The translations under genes were made by a program, and so were the position numbers. Source: DYRB01 sp963802205 (GTDB lineage Bacteria; Pseudomonadota; Gammaproteobacteria; Chromatiales; Chromatiaceae). From it: a stretch of DNA of 64,000 bases. Positions 44,378 to 57,400 of this stretch are shown here, piece after piece (within the stretch, counting starts at the first letter, position 1; each line of letters begins with the position of its first letter). Where the stretch lies: the NCBI GenBank assembly GCA_963802205.1, contig CAWDHW010000004.1, forward strand, positions 124,001-188,000, read 5' to 3'. Under the pieces are notes generated by a model that had not been told where the DNA came from, did not search any database, and saw only the letters and a program-made list of their open reading frames with translations.

Positions 44378-44767
44378 ATGCCCAGTGCACCCAGCCGAGA
44401 CCTGGAGACCTTCCCCAACCCGCAGCCCGGCCGCGATTACAGCATCCGCATCCGGGTGCCGGAGTTCACCTGCCTGTGCCCAAAGACCGGACAGCCGGAC
44501 TTCGCCGAACTGACGCTGGAATATATCCCCGAAGGGCTCTGTGTCGAACTCAAGGCCCTCAAGCTCTATGTCTGGTCCTACCGTGATGAAGGCGCCTTCC
44601 ACGAGGCGGTGACCAACCGCATCCTTGAGGATCTGGTCGCGGCCGTGTCTCCACGGTTCATGCGGCTGACGGCGGACTTCAATGTCCGCGGCGGCATCTA
44701 CACCACGGTGGTCTGCGAGCATCGCGCCCCGGGCTGGCAAGCGCCGGAGCGGGTCCAACTTCCCTGA
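44378..44767 (+). CDS. queF: NADPH-dependent preQ0 reductase QueF
   Basis: A 129-residue unimodular QueF, reducing 7-cyano-7-deazaguanine (preQ0) to preQ1 for queuosine. The catalytic Cys and the motif CLCPKTGQPDFAELTLEY are at about residues 31-48; substrate-binding ELKALKLYVWSYRDEGAFHE and VRGGIYTTVVCEHR follow. It is the next enzyme after QueC (15180-15869). ATG 44378 begins MPSAPSRDL; ATG 44371 is out of frame. Confidence 0.95.
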   Translation: MPSAPSRDLETFPNPQPGRDYSIRIRVPEFTCLCPKTGQPDFAELTLEYIPEGLCVELKALKLYVWSYRDEGAFHEAVTNRILEDLVAAVSPRFMRLTADFNVRGGIYTTVVCEHRAPGWQAPERVQLP

Positions 44768-45792
44768 CGGGGCGGGCATCCCGTCTGCACCATCGTCATC
44801 GACTTAGCCGGCTTCGCCTCAGACCAACGAGGCGTGGGCGTGGGCTTGCCCGCGCCCACGCAAAAAGGCAGCCGCCTTCACAGCGGGAAACCCCCGGCCA
44901 TTGTGTAGCGCACAAATTGGCGACTCATTCGTAATGTCCGTAGTCGCCCAAGGAACTCTGGCGCAACACCACCTGTCTCCATCCAGGGCTCTATATTCAG
45001 CCCGTGCCATACGCCTGGATTGTGGTTGCGCGCCTGCGCTGAGCAGCGGCTCGGCGTTATTGTTGGTATTCCGCCGATCCGGCACATCCCAGATATCGAA
45101 CGTCAAAATGACAGCCTATTGGACTGATTCCTTAGAACTTTTGTAGAGATTTGCTGCATATTTGATGTCAATCAGGTTAGCCATCCGCTCGATGTGCGAC
45201 TTTATAATTGGTTCAGTCTGTCTTGAATATTGATGCGTATTACGTCACAATCTAAAGATGCCGCGCAATAATACCGCCTAGAAAATTAAAGAACAATAAA
45301 CACAGAAATAAAATAAACCTGACCGGTAATGGATATTTATATTATAACGTGTTGCGCATCACACAATTATGATATTTCTGAACCAGGTATTGGAATCTTA
45401 CCGAGCCTGAGTCATCTGTTAAGCCTCGCGACGCAAATTTCTTTCTGCAAGAAGGGGTTGTCATAAGCACGTCGTTATTCTTGGGTATCTCACTGATCCG
45501 GAGAATTCCGACCAATCGGGCGCGCCAGTAACACATTCAAGCAGGACGCGCCCGGACCCAGAAAATTTTTCACGGCCCGCGACCTGTCTCAGGCCGACGC
45601 CCTCTTGGGGCCGTTCGACCAGGGTCGCACCGAGCCCACTCGATTGCCCGTTTTCCGCTTTGCCCCCGGAGCGCCAGCCGCGATGGATGAACACCAGCGT
45701 CCAGGACCGATCAGTCGCCCGTTCGGATCGATCCGGACGGCCGACCCATACACCACAGCCGGTTCGCGTCCTCCAGCCCAGGAGTGTCCACC
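44768..45792. other. Long non-coding region with an AT-rich core upstream of the giant gene
   Basis: About 1 kb without a supportable gene. A 9-base inverted repeat GCGTGGGCG/CGCCCACGC lies at about 44832-44861. From about 45110 to 45460 the sequence is strikingly AT-rich (for example AATAAACACAGAAATAAAAT near 45294) in a GC-rich chromosome, the pattern of a nucleoid-protein-silenced or strongly regulated promoter. The last 250 bases return to normal composition. The promoter of the giant gene is expected here. Confidence 0.5.
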
Positions 45793-48324
45793 ATGACGAC
45801 CAGTCGTCAAAGTTTCAGTGCGATCAGTCGCCTGATTAAATCGACCCTCCGCCCGGCCAGCCTCGCCCTCGGGGTGTTGTTGATCGCCGGCGCTCAGGGC
45901 GCGCGGGCCGACGCCATCGTCCAGGAGTTCTTCGTACCCATGCCGGAGGTCCAGATCCGGCAGGGGTTCCTGAAGCTGGCGCCTAGCGTGGGTGCGACCC
46001 TGGACTCGGTCATCTCCATCGTCACCCCGGTGCCAGGGACGAAGATTGTCTACGACCACTGGGAAGACGGCTACGAGATCGACCTCAACAACCCAGCCCA
46101 GATCACCACCGAGATTTGGGGCGATGGCAACGACGCCAACGGCAAGCCGCCCGGCTACGCGCAGGACCCGCTGGGATTTGCCGCGGGTAACGTGATTGCC
46201 CTGCGCAATCTGGTTCCATTGCCGCGCACCGGCACCATCCTCTACGACGGTCGCGACCGGGTCGGCGCCACCCAGGCCATCGTCATGTCGCGCTCCGCCT
46301 GGGCCACCAGCCCCGGGCCCGTCTTGGCGGATGCCACCGAGGTCCCCTCGACCGTTGACTACGGTACCGCCTTCACCATGCCCGTCGGGCAGGACGTGAC
46401 CTTCCCCTCGCCGACCACCAGCTCGATGTTCGAGTACGTCGCCGCCTTCATCCTGGCGGCGGAGGACGGCACCAACATCCAGGTGGACAAGAACGGTAAC
46501 GGCAGCGTCTTAGATGCCGGGGACGTCACCGTCACCCGTCAACCGGGGCGAGTCCTACCTGGTCGACGGCGGTATCCTCAAGGGCACCAAGATCACCTCC
46601 ACCAAGAACGTCCAGGTCCAGCTCTTCACCGGCGACATCGGCGCCAACTACGAGAACCGCTGGTTCACCATTACCGCCGGACGACGTCTGGTCGTCCGAG
46701 TACTACTCGCCGGTCGGCACGGCCTCCGACGGCGACGACACCTACATCTTCCTGTACAACCCCGACCGCGTCCGATCACCATCAACTACGTCACGCGGGT
46801 GGGCAGCGGCACCTTCGTCATTCCGGCGAAGGATACCTATCGGTATCCTGATGCCGCAGAATTCCGGCGCCCGCTTCACCAGCAGTGGGCGACGAGCCCT
46901 TCTATGCCGTCGGCACCGTGGGCGCCGAGCCGACCGCGAACAACGTCCACGACTGGGGCTTCAGCCTGGTCCCCACGGCCAACCTGACCAGCGAGCTGGT
47001 CGTCGGCTGGGGCCCGGGCAGCAGCGACGGCACCCAGAACGGCAGCCCCGCTTGGGTCACGGCGGTCGCACCGACCACCATCTACGTCGACTACAACGGC
47101 GACCGCGCGGGTCCGCTGACGGATCCGCAAAGGCGGCAAGTACGACGTCGCCCTCAACGTCGCCGCCCTCGAGGTCAGCCGCATCTACGAGCCGGACAAG
47201 GACCAGACCGGGCTGCGCATGTACACCCTGGACGGGACGCTGATCACCGGCGCCTGGGGGCAGGACCCCGCCGTGGCCGGCCCGGCCATGCCCTACCTCG
47301 ATGTGGGCACTATCATCCCCAACTTCCCCATCCCGGTCCTGTCCAAATCGTCCGAGGTGGTCGTTGACGACACGGTCACGCCCCCGACGGGTGCCATGGC
47401 GGGCCTCAGCGTCGGCGATACGATCGAGTACACCCTCACCCTGGAGAACAAGGGCCTGGTCGCCCTCTCGGCGGTGTCGATCCTCGACACCCCACCCTCG
47501 GCCTCCATGGCCTACGTCGCCAATAGCACCACCCGCGACGGCATGGCCGTGGCCGACACGCCCGCTCCGCGACGGCCTTTCCGCTCGACGAGGGCGGTCT
47601 GACCGTCCCGATCCTGCTGCGCAAGGGCGTCACGGTCATCAAGTACCGGATGACTCATCATGCAGGCGGGCAGCCATCACCAATCTGGCCACCACCAACC
47701 TGCCGGGCGTCGGGGTCAGCCATACCCTGGTCGTCCCAGGCGCCGCCGGTCCACGCCTGCGGCATCGACTACACCACCGCCGGCGGCGCGTCCACCGACT
47801 ACAACCCCGGCGCCGGCATCTACGTCACCCTGACGGACCTGGATGCCAACCTCAACGGCGCCGCCCCGGACACCCTGGTCGTGGTGGTCCAGAACACCAC
47901 CAACGGCGACCTGGAACAGCTCGGTCTCACCGAGACAGGCAATGCAACGGGGGTCTTCCGCAACACCGCGGCCCTGCCCTCGTCTGCCACCGCCGGCGGG
48001 CTCCAGTACGACGGTACCCTGCGCGCGGTCTCGGGGGACGCCCTCAGCGTCGCCTACACCGATCCGCTCTACGGCGACTCCTGCAACGGCGCGGCGGCCA
48101 TCCTGACGCCGGCCAATACCAAGCCGCTGTATCTGACACCGGACGGCGCGGATAACGATACGACCGGGTGGCTGGACCGGGTGCGATCCGGTGAATGTCC
48201 TGCCCCAGGACACGACGTCACCAGTACGTCCATCCTGGCGGCAGGGCCGCTGCCACGATTTCCGCCGGTGGCAACCACCAATGCCGCAAGTGGCGACGGG
48301 ACTACGCCACATCACTGAGCCTTA

Positions 48325-49800
48325 CTCCCACACCCCTGGCAGCGGCAGCAACCGGCTCCTGCTGGTGGCCATTGCGACCGGCAGCGACAGACGACGACCG
48401 GCACCCAAGGGGCAGTTACCGGCGTCACATTCAATGGTCAGACGATGACCCCGGTTGGAAGCAGGACCTTCGGGCACTGGCGACAGTACGCAACTCCTAC
48501 ATCTACATGCTGAAGGACGCGGACCTGGGGACCTACACGGTGCGGCAAACGTCGTGGTCACCACCGCGACTTCATCGATGCCATCGTCGCTTCGGTGCCA
48601 CCACCTTTACCGGGCGTGGATCAGACGACACCGCTGGGCACTTATGCCTCCGCCACCGGCACCGGTACCAACTGAGCTGGCTTCGCCTATGCCTCTGCCG
48701 TTGGGGAAGTGGTCTACTCGATCGGTAGCATTGAGCAGGGTGACACCGATCGCACGATTACGACATCGACGGCCAACGGGCAGACCCAACTCTGGAACAT
48801 CGGTAACAACCAGTTCGTCGACGCCGCTACCAGCACGATACCCGGCGCGGCAACGGTTTCGCCGACCTATACGGCTTCGAGCAGCCGCGTTTGGACGCTG
48901 GGCGCGGTTTCCATCAAGCCGGCGGCAGGTTCGTGGGGGCGGTTCACCTCGACGTTTACCCAGACCCCCGGCTTCTGTTCGGCCTTCGACATGCCGGCGG
49001 GCGGCGCCCTCTCGGTGCGCAACTACGTCAGCGTCCCCAGCGGTTCCTTGCCGGCCAACCCGGCCATCACCGCAACCCTGCAGCACGGCGTTACGGGTTT
49101 TGCGACCCTCTCCAGCCCCACGGCGACGCTGATCAGCGGTGGGGCGGACACCGTCACGCATGAGGCCACGACGTCCAGGCAGCAGTGCCAGTACCACCAG
49201 CCTGACCTTTTCCCATACCCCGGGGACCGGCAGCAACCGGCTCCTGCTGGTGGCCGTCGCGGTCGGCGCAACGACCAGCGAACGGCGATCCTCCCTTCTC
49301 CGTTCCGACCGTGACCTTTGGCGGTACGGCGATGACACTTGTCGGTTCGCGGCCCTCGGGTAACGGTGGTGGCGCCGGACGGGCGACGACACCATCTCGT
49401 ATCTGTATCGACTGGTAAACCCTGGGTCCGGTGCGGCGAACGTCGTTGTCAACCTGGGCGCTACGGCTGGTAGCATCGCGGCGGGTGCCTCCACCTTCAC
49501 AGGCGTGGACCAAACGACGCCGCTTGGCACGCTGGCGGCAGCCTCGGGGACCAGCGGTACAGCCACCGTCAATGTGACCTCTGCGACCGGCCAACTGGTG
49601 TTCGGCACAGTCTCCCGGGATGGGAATCCGACGTTAACGGTCGGTGACGGTCAGACTGAGCGCTGGAACATCACCGGGGCTGGGAACGGAGCGGTCTCAG
49701 GGGCCGCGAGCACCGAGCCGGGCGCGACGTCTGTCACGCATTCCTACGGTGCAGGCAACACCACGGAGGACTGGGCCATCCTCGCGGTGCCGATTCGTCC
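48325..49800 (+). repeat. Two tandem copies of a SHTPGSGSNRLLLVA-type domain in the giant protein
   Basis: Copy 1 (about 48325-48925) and copy 2 (about 49195-49800) share SHTPG[ST]GSNRLLLVA, a TFTGVDQTTPLGT stretch (GVDQTTPLGT in both), the ending W[TA]LGAVSIKP / WAILAVPIRP, and similar DNA. About 270 bases of different sequence lie between them. The fold is probably an all-beta lectin- or adhesin-like module; no function is assigned. Confidence 0.7.
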
Positions 49801-51465
49801 GGCCCTGTCCACGGCCATCTACCAATTGGATTGGAGCACTACCCTGGGTAGCGCCGTCACCGTGCCGTCGGGCCAGGCGACGAGCCTGACAGTCGAGAAC
49901 GGGACCTCGGCGCCGTTCAGTATTCTGTACGACAGCGCCACCTATCCGTCCGATGGTCAACCTGCCGACCACCACGGTCATCAGTGTCAACTCGATCGGT
50001 GTCTATGACGCACCGTACCCTGGCGGCAACCTGATTCCCACGCCGGCCAACGGCCAGATCGTCTATGTCCGCACGGTGGTCAGCGATCCCTTCGGCGCCT
50101 ACGACATCACTAGCCTGCCGCTCGCCATCGACGGCCCGGGGACGGGCGATGACGTCTCTGTGACCCTGACGGAACCGAACGTCGTTGCCAGCACCCCCTG
50201 CGCGAAGACCTACGAATACGTCTGGCACACCGGCGCCACGAACCGGCTCCTATAACATCGCCGTGACCGCCAAGGAGGGCTACGAGAATGCGGTCACCGA
50301 CCAGAAATCCACCACGGTCACCATCAGCCAGCTCGACCTGGGCACCCCAAGCACCACCGAGTTCACCACGGGCCTCAATGGCCCGCATACGCTGGAATAT
50401 GCCGCGAACGAGGATGTTTGCGTCCGCGTTACGGACATCGACCAGAACAAGAACTCGGGCGCAGCGGAAACACTCACGGTGGTCATCGCCGGCAGCGGCG
50501 GGGACGCGGAGACGGTTACTCTGACAGAGACCGGCGCCAACACCGGCATCTTTGCCGCCTGCATCCCCGCCAGCAGTACAGTCCCGGGTAGCAACAACAA
50601 CGGCACGCTCTACGCCCAAACCGGCTCCGTTCCGGTGGTGAACTATGTGGACCCGGATGACCCGACCGACACGGGTTCCGATACCGCCATCATCCCGACC
50701 GGCTCTGCCAGCGTCGCGGTGGCCAAGACCCTGGTGTCCCCGGCCGATGGCCAGATCCTGGTCGACGCAACGGCCCAGTTCCGCCTGCGGGTGACCAACA
50801 ACGGCAACTCCACGCTCGCCACGGTTCAGGTCGTAGACAGCTTCCCGTCCGGCAGCCTGCAGTACCTCTCCGCGACCCCGGCGCCGGACAGCACCACGGC
50901 GACGACCCTGACCTGGAACAACGTCGGGCCGCTCACCGTGGGGCAATCGGTGGATATCCTGGTGGACTTCAAGGGGCTAGCCTCGGCCAGCCCCGCCGTC
51001 AACACCGTCAACGTCACCACCGGCGGCGGCCCGACGGCGACCGACACGGAAAATGTCATCATCACCAATCCGAAGCTGACGGTCACCAAGACCCGCCTGA
51101 CCCCGGCCAGCGGGCCCGTCAACCTCGGCGATACGCAGTCCTTCCGCCTGGTGGTGCAGAACACCGGCGACACCGCCATCGCGACCCTGCCGCTGGAGGA
51201 CACCTACAGCGCGGCCTGCTTCTCCTTCGTCTCCGCCACGGTCCCTCCCGACTCGGCGGCGGCCGGCAACCTGCTCTGGAACGACATCACCGGCGCCGGT
51301 AGCCTGGCTCCCAGCGCCTCGGTGACCATCGACGTGACGCTCAAGGCCAAGGGCGGCTGCAACCCTGGCGACAACGTCGCCGCTGTCAACTACGCAGTGG
51401 ATGTCAACGGCGACCCGGTCCCGCCCGCCAGCGCGACCGCGGACGTGACGACCCTTGCCGCCAGC

Positions 51466-54400
51466 ATCGGCGGCGTCCTCTACGATGACGACTCCACACC
51501 GGGCTTCGGCGGCACCAATACGCCGCTCTCCGGCGTGACGATGACCCTCTATACCGATCCCAATGGCGACGGCGATCCGTCCGACGGCGTCGTGGTTGGC
51601 ATCACCACCACAGGTGCCAACGGTGCATACGAGTTCCTCAACCTAGGACTCGGCGGCTATGTCGTCGTCGAGACGGACCCGGCGGGCTACACCAGCATCG
51701 ACGACACCGGGAGCGACGACCCGCATGCGGGCAGCATCGGCGATCCCGAAGACACGGACAATCGCATTCGCGTCGCGGTCACCACCCTCACGGCCTACAC
51801 CGGCAACGACTTCCTCGACGACCTCATCGACCCGGCGAACTACGGCACCATCACCGGCCAGGTGCGCAACGACGTGGACGCCGATGGGGACCTGGCGGAT
51901 GCGGAGGCCGGCATCGGCGGCGTGACCATCCAGCTCTACACCGACCCGAACGGCGACGGGAACCCGGCCGACGGCGTGCTGGTGCAGACCACGACCACCG
52001 CAGCCAGCGGCGCCGCGGGCAGCTATACCTTCAGCTACGTCCCACCGGGGAACTATGTGGTGGTCGAGACCGATCCGGCGACCTATGTCAGCACCGGGGA
52101 CAAGGTCAACCCGAACGACAACCGGATCGGGGTTGTCGCCCCGGCGGGCGGGACCAGCAGCGGCAACGACTTCCTCGATACGACCAATACCGCCAGTCTC
52201 GGGACCATCGGCAATCTGGTCTGGAAGGACCTGAACAACGACGGCATCTACGACGCCGACGGGGCCGACGATATCGCGCTACACCGCGGACGACGAAACG
52301 GGCATCGGGGGCGTGATCGTCGAACTGTACCTGGCCAGCCAGACCCCGGGTGTAAATAGCCCATACCTGGTGACGACCACCAGTGGCAGCGGGCTCTATA
52401 GCTTCGCCAACGTGCCCGCGGGCAGTTACCGGGTCTACCTGCCGCTGGCGAACTTCGCCGTCGGCGGGGCACTCGCCGGCGCGCCCTTGTCGGTTTCTCC
52501 CACGGACACCGCGGACAACCAGCAGGACAACGACGACAACGGCATCCAGGGTGGCGTTGGTCAGCCAGTGACCAGCCCGACGATTGCTCTGACCGCCGCA
52601 GAGACCGAGAACACGGTGGACTTCGGCTTTGTGCCGAACACCAGCCTCGGCGGAATCGGCGATACCGTCTGGCTCGACACCGACCGCGACGGCGTCTATG
52701 ACAACGGCGAGCCGGGTCTGGCCAATGTCAGCGTCGAGCTGGCCCCGGCCTATGGCGTTACGGACGGCTGCTATCGACCTCAACGGCGGTGGCGTCGGCA
52801 ATGACGACGACGGCTGGCTGCGCGGTATCGAGGTGATCGACGGCGCGCTCGATCTGGACGGCGACGGCGTCATCACCGGCGCGGATACCGGCACCTTCTT
52901 CGGAATGCCCGTGGTCAACGGCCTGCTCGACCTCAACGGCGGCGGCGTCGACACAACCGACGACGGCTACACCGGCGGCGATACCCTCGCCTACGAGGTC
53001 ACGGACATGCAGGGCCACTACCTGTTCACGTCCGTGCCGGCCGGCAACTATGTGGTGCTGGTCAACGAGGGCAGCCTGCCCGGTGCACCCGGCAGCCTCA
53101 CCGAGACCGCCGGCACCACCAATGCCAGCGCCCTGATTAGCCACGCCGCCGGTGCGATCGACTTGGACGTGGACTTCGGCTACGTGCCCACGACCAAGGC
53201 GGTCATCGGCAACTTCGTCTGGAGCGACGCCGACGGCGACGGTGTGCAGGACCCGGGCGAGCCGGGCATCGGCGGGGTGACGCTGGGGTTGCTGAAGGAT
53301 GCGGATAACAACGGCACCTTCGAGACCACGGTGACCACCACGACCACCGCGGCCGACGGCAGCTACTACTTCTTCGGTGTCGATCCGGGCAAGTACAAGG
53401 TGGAGGTTACCTCCGCGCTGTCCGGCTACACGCTGACGACAGGCCCACAGTCGAGCACCGACCCGACAGCGGCTATCACCGTCGGCGCCGGCACCATCTA
53501 CGACAAGGCTGACTTCGGCTACACGAACCCGAATCTGTACAGCATCAGCGATCGGACCTGGTACGACGCCAACCGCAACGGGATTGCGGAGGTCAGTGAG
53601 ACGGGCATCGCGGGCGTGACCATGGACCTGGTGCTTGATCAGAACGGCGACGGCATCACCGACTACGAGGTGATCGCCGGCCGGATCGATCTCAACGGCG
53701 ACGGCAAGGCCGACACCGGCGATGACGGGACACTCGACGGCAAGCCGGTCAAGGACGGTTTCCTGGATATGGATGGCGACGGCTTCATCACCGCCGCCGA
53801 CGACGGAACCTATAACGGTTACCCAGTCATCGACGGCGTCCTGGACCTCAACGCCAGCGGCGGGGTGCCGGCCAACACCGGCCGCATCGGCGATCTGGTT
53901 TGGCTCGATCGCAACGGCGACGGCGCGCTGAACGCCGGTGAAGGGCCGCTGTCCGGGCGTGACGGTGTACCTGTGCGCATCCTCGCCCTGCGCGAGCGGC
54001 AACGCTACGGGCACCACGGTGACCGACGCCAACGGCGGCTATCTGTTCGACGGCCTTGCGGCGGGCAACTATTACGTCAACCTGTCCGGCCTGCCGGCGA
54101 ATCTCACCGCCACCACGAACCCGACCGGCCAGATCGCGCTGGCCCAGGGCCAGGCCTATACCACGGCCGACTTCGGCTACAAGCCCACGGGCAGCACCGC
54201 CGTCATCGGCGACCGTATCTGGAGCGACGCCGACGGCGACGGCATCCAGGATGCGGGTGAGGTGGGCATCGGCGGCGTGACCGGTGGAACTGCGCGACGG
54301 GGTCTGCACGCCGGGCTCGAACTGTCCGACCGCTACGACCAAGGCGGATGGTAGCTATCTGTTCACCAACGTCGCGGCGGGGACGCTACACGGTGGTCGT

Positions 54401-57400
54401 GACCACGCCGCCCGCCGGCTACACCCAGACCGGCGACCCCGACGGGACCTTGAACAGCCAGACGAGCGTGACGGTGGCGGCCGGCGACGTGAAGCTGACG
54501 GCCGACTTTGGCTACCGCCACACGACCAATGCCGACGGTTCCATCGGCGAAACCGTGTTCGACGGACCTCAACGGCAACGGCGTGCAGGATGCGGGCGAG
54601 CCGGGTATCGCCGGCGTGACCCTGAACCTGTATGCGAGCGACGGCACGACCCTGATCGCGACGACGACGCAGCAACGCCTCCGGCGCCTACTCCTTCTCC
54701 GGCCTGCCGGTGTCCGCCGGCGGCGTCGGCTACGTGGTGGAGGTATCCGACACCGGCAACGTGTTGGGCAACGGGATCCAGACCGCTGACCCGGACGAGC
54801 CGGGCATCGTCTGCTCGGTCTGCAATTATCGCGGCTCGGCGACGTTGTATACCACGGGGAACGGTACCGGCCCGACCGACAACACCGTCGACTTCGGCTT
54901 CTACACCGAGGATAGCGGCACGATCAGCCCCGAGCCGGTGATCGCGAGCGCTATCAGCGATGCGAACGGCGACTTCACCTTCGACGGCCTGCCGAATGGC
55001 AACTATGCCATCCGCATCAGCGACAACGACGGTCGGCTTGCCAACCTCCAGGGCACCACGCCGGATGCCCAGGCGGGCGCGCGGGGCGTAACGGTGAACG
55101 GCGCCAGTGTGGAGGGCGAGAACTTCGGCTATGCCGGTCTCGGACCCATCGGCGACACGGTCTTCAGCGACGCCGACAACAACGGCGTGCAGGACCCGGG
55201 CGAGCCGGGTATCGCCGGGGTGCAGGCGAGCTTGTACCTCGACGATGGCGACGGCGTCTTCGAGCCCGGGACGGGCGATACCCTGCTCGGCACCAGGATC
55301 ACCGACGCAAGCGGCACCTACCTGTTCAACGACCTGCCGGCGGGTACCTTCTGGGTGAGCGTCAACGACGTGCAGGGTAACCTGACCGGTTACACGGCCA
55401 CGACGACTGACGCCGATCCGACCGCCACTCCAACGAGCACCGAGTACAAGGTGACGCTGAGTTCCACCAACCCGAGCTTCATGGGCGCCGATTACGGCTA
55501 CCGGAATACGGTGCTGGCGGATGTCTCCGGCACGGTGTGGAACGACCCGAACCGCAACTCGGTGCTGGAGAACGGCGAGCCGCGCTTCGCCGGCGTGACG
55601 GTGGCGCTGGTAGACAGCAACGGAAAGGTCCTGGCCACCACGACGACCGACGGCCTTGGCCATTACAGCTTCCCGGATGTTCCGGCCGGCAACTATAAGG
55701 TGGCGGTGACCGATGACGCCGACGTGCTCAACGGCTTCTCCCTGACCAGCGGTCTGGACCAGATCCCGGTGACCGTGGGGGCCACGGACTTGACCGGCGT
55801 CAACTTTGGCTACGCCCGCAAGACGGGTACCGGCAGCATCGGCGACAGCGTCTGGCTGGATGCCAACAACGACGGCGTCTACCAGCCGAACGAGGCCGGG
55901 TTGTCCGGGGTGACGGTGGCGCTTAAAGATGGCAGTGGCAACACCATCGCCTCGGCGGTCACCGACTCGGATGGCCGTTACCTGTTCAGCGGTCTGCTGG
56001 CGGGTAACTACACCGTCGATGTGATCGGCGGCGTGCCGGCGAATCTAATCCCCAGCGCGGGAACGACCGATCCGACCGGGGTCATCGCACTGAGCGACGG
56101 CGAGGCCTACCTGGACGCGGACTTTGGCTACAAGCCCGACGCCACCCATGCCGTGATCGGCGATACCGTCTGGTACGACGTGGACGGCGACGGCGTGCGG
56201 GACTCGGGCGAGGTGGGCATCGGCGGCGTCGTGGTGAAGGTTGTGAATGCCTTGACGCAGGCAGTGGTTGCCGTGGTTACCACCAGTCCGGACGGGTCCT
56301 GGCTCGCGGTGATCCCCGAGGATGGAGTCGATACCGAGTATGTCGTCGTGGTTGACAAGACCACCCTGCCGGGCGGGCTCATCACGACGCCGACCAACAT
56401 GAACGGCGGCGACACCTACATCGCCACCGTGAAGGGGGGCGAGGCACGCCTGAACCTGGACTTCGGCTACAAGGGCGGTGTCGCCGGTACGATCGGCGAC
56501 CAGGTGTTCCTGGACGCGGACGGCGACAACTCGCCGGATGCGGGTGAAGGCCTGAGCGGGGTCACACTCACCCTATCTTCTATCGGCATCATCTTTGGCA
56601 AGGTAGACGTCAATGGCGACGGTGTCATCGACGCCAACGACGACGGTTCTTATGGCGGCTACACGGTGACGGACGGCGTGCTCGCCGCCGCTGCCAACGG
56701 CAACACCATCAATGGCATGAAGGTCATCGGCGGCCAGCTCGACGTCAACCATGACGGCAGCATCGCGGCCAACGACGACCAGCCTGCCACGGTGGTTGCC
56801 ACCACCATCACCGACGCCAACGGCATCTACCAGTTCGGCGGCCTGCTGGCGGGCGATTACCGGGTCAAGGTGACCGCCGGCCTGCCGGCTGACCTGACCC
56901 AGAGTGTGGGTATGACCATTCCCACCAGCATCATCACGCTCGCCTCGGGCGGCAGCCATCTGACGGCCGACTTCGGGTATGTCCCCGGTAGCGGGACCGC
57001 CGTCATCGGCGACCGCATCTGGAGCGACGCGAACGGCGATGGCGTCCAGGATTCGGGTGAAGTGGGGATTGGCGGGGTGACGGTGACGTTACAGCCGCCG
57101 GCCGGGGTCAACTTGGGGAATGGGCCAGGGGTGGCCATCACGACAACGACCGACCCTGATGGCACCTACCTGTTCACCAACTTACCGGCCAGCGGCAGCA
57201 TCCAATACATCGTGAGCGTGACGCCGCCGAGCGGATATGACAGCACGCCTACCAATCACGGGGTCTTCTATACACCCACCCCGACCAGCCAGCAGATCGT
57301 TCTGACGGCGGACTGGGGCTTCAAGGATGACGGCACCGCTTCGGCCAGCGGCTCCATCGGCGATACGGTGTACGGCGATACCAACGGCAATGGGGTCCAG

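Noticed and set aside
44832..44870. GCGTGGGCG/CGCCCACGC hairpin after queF as a terminator
   Set aside because: It is followed by an A-run on the plus strand, not a T-run; in the minus direction the T-run would come before the stem.
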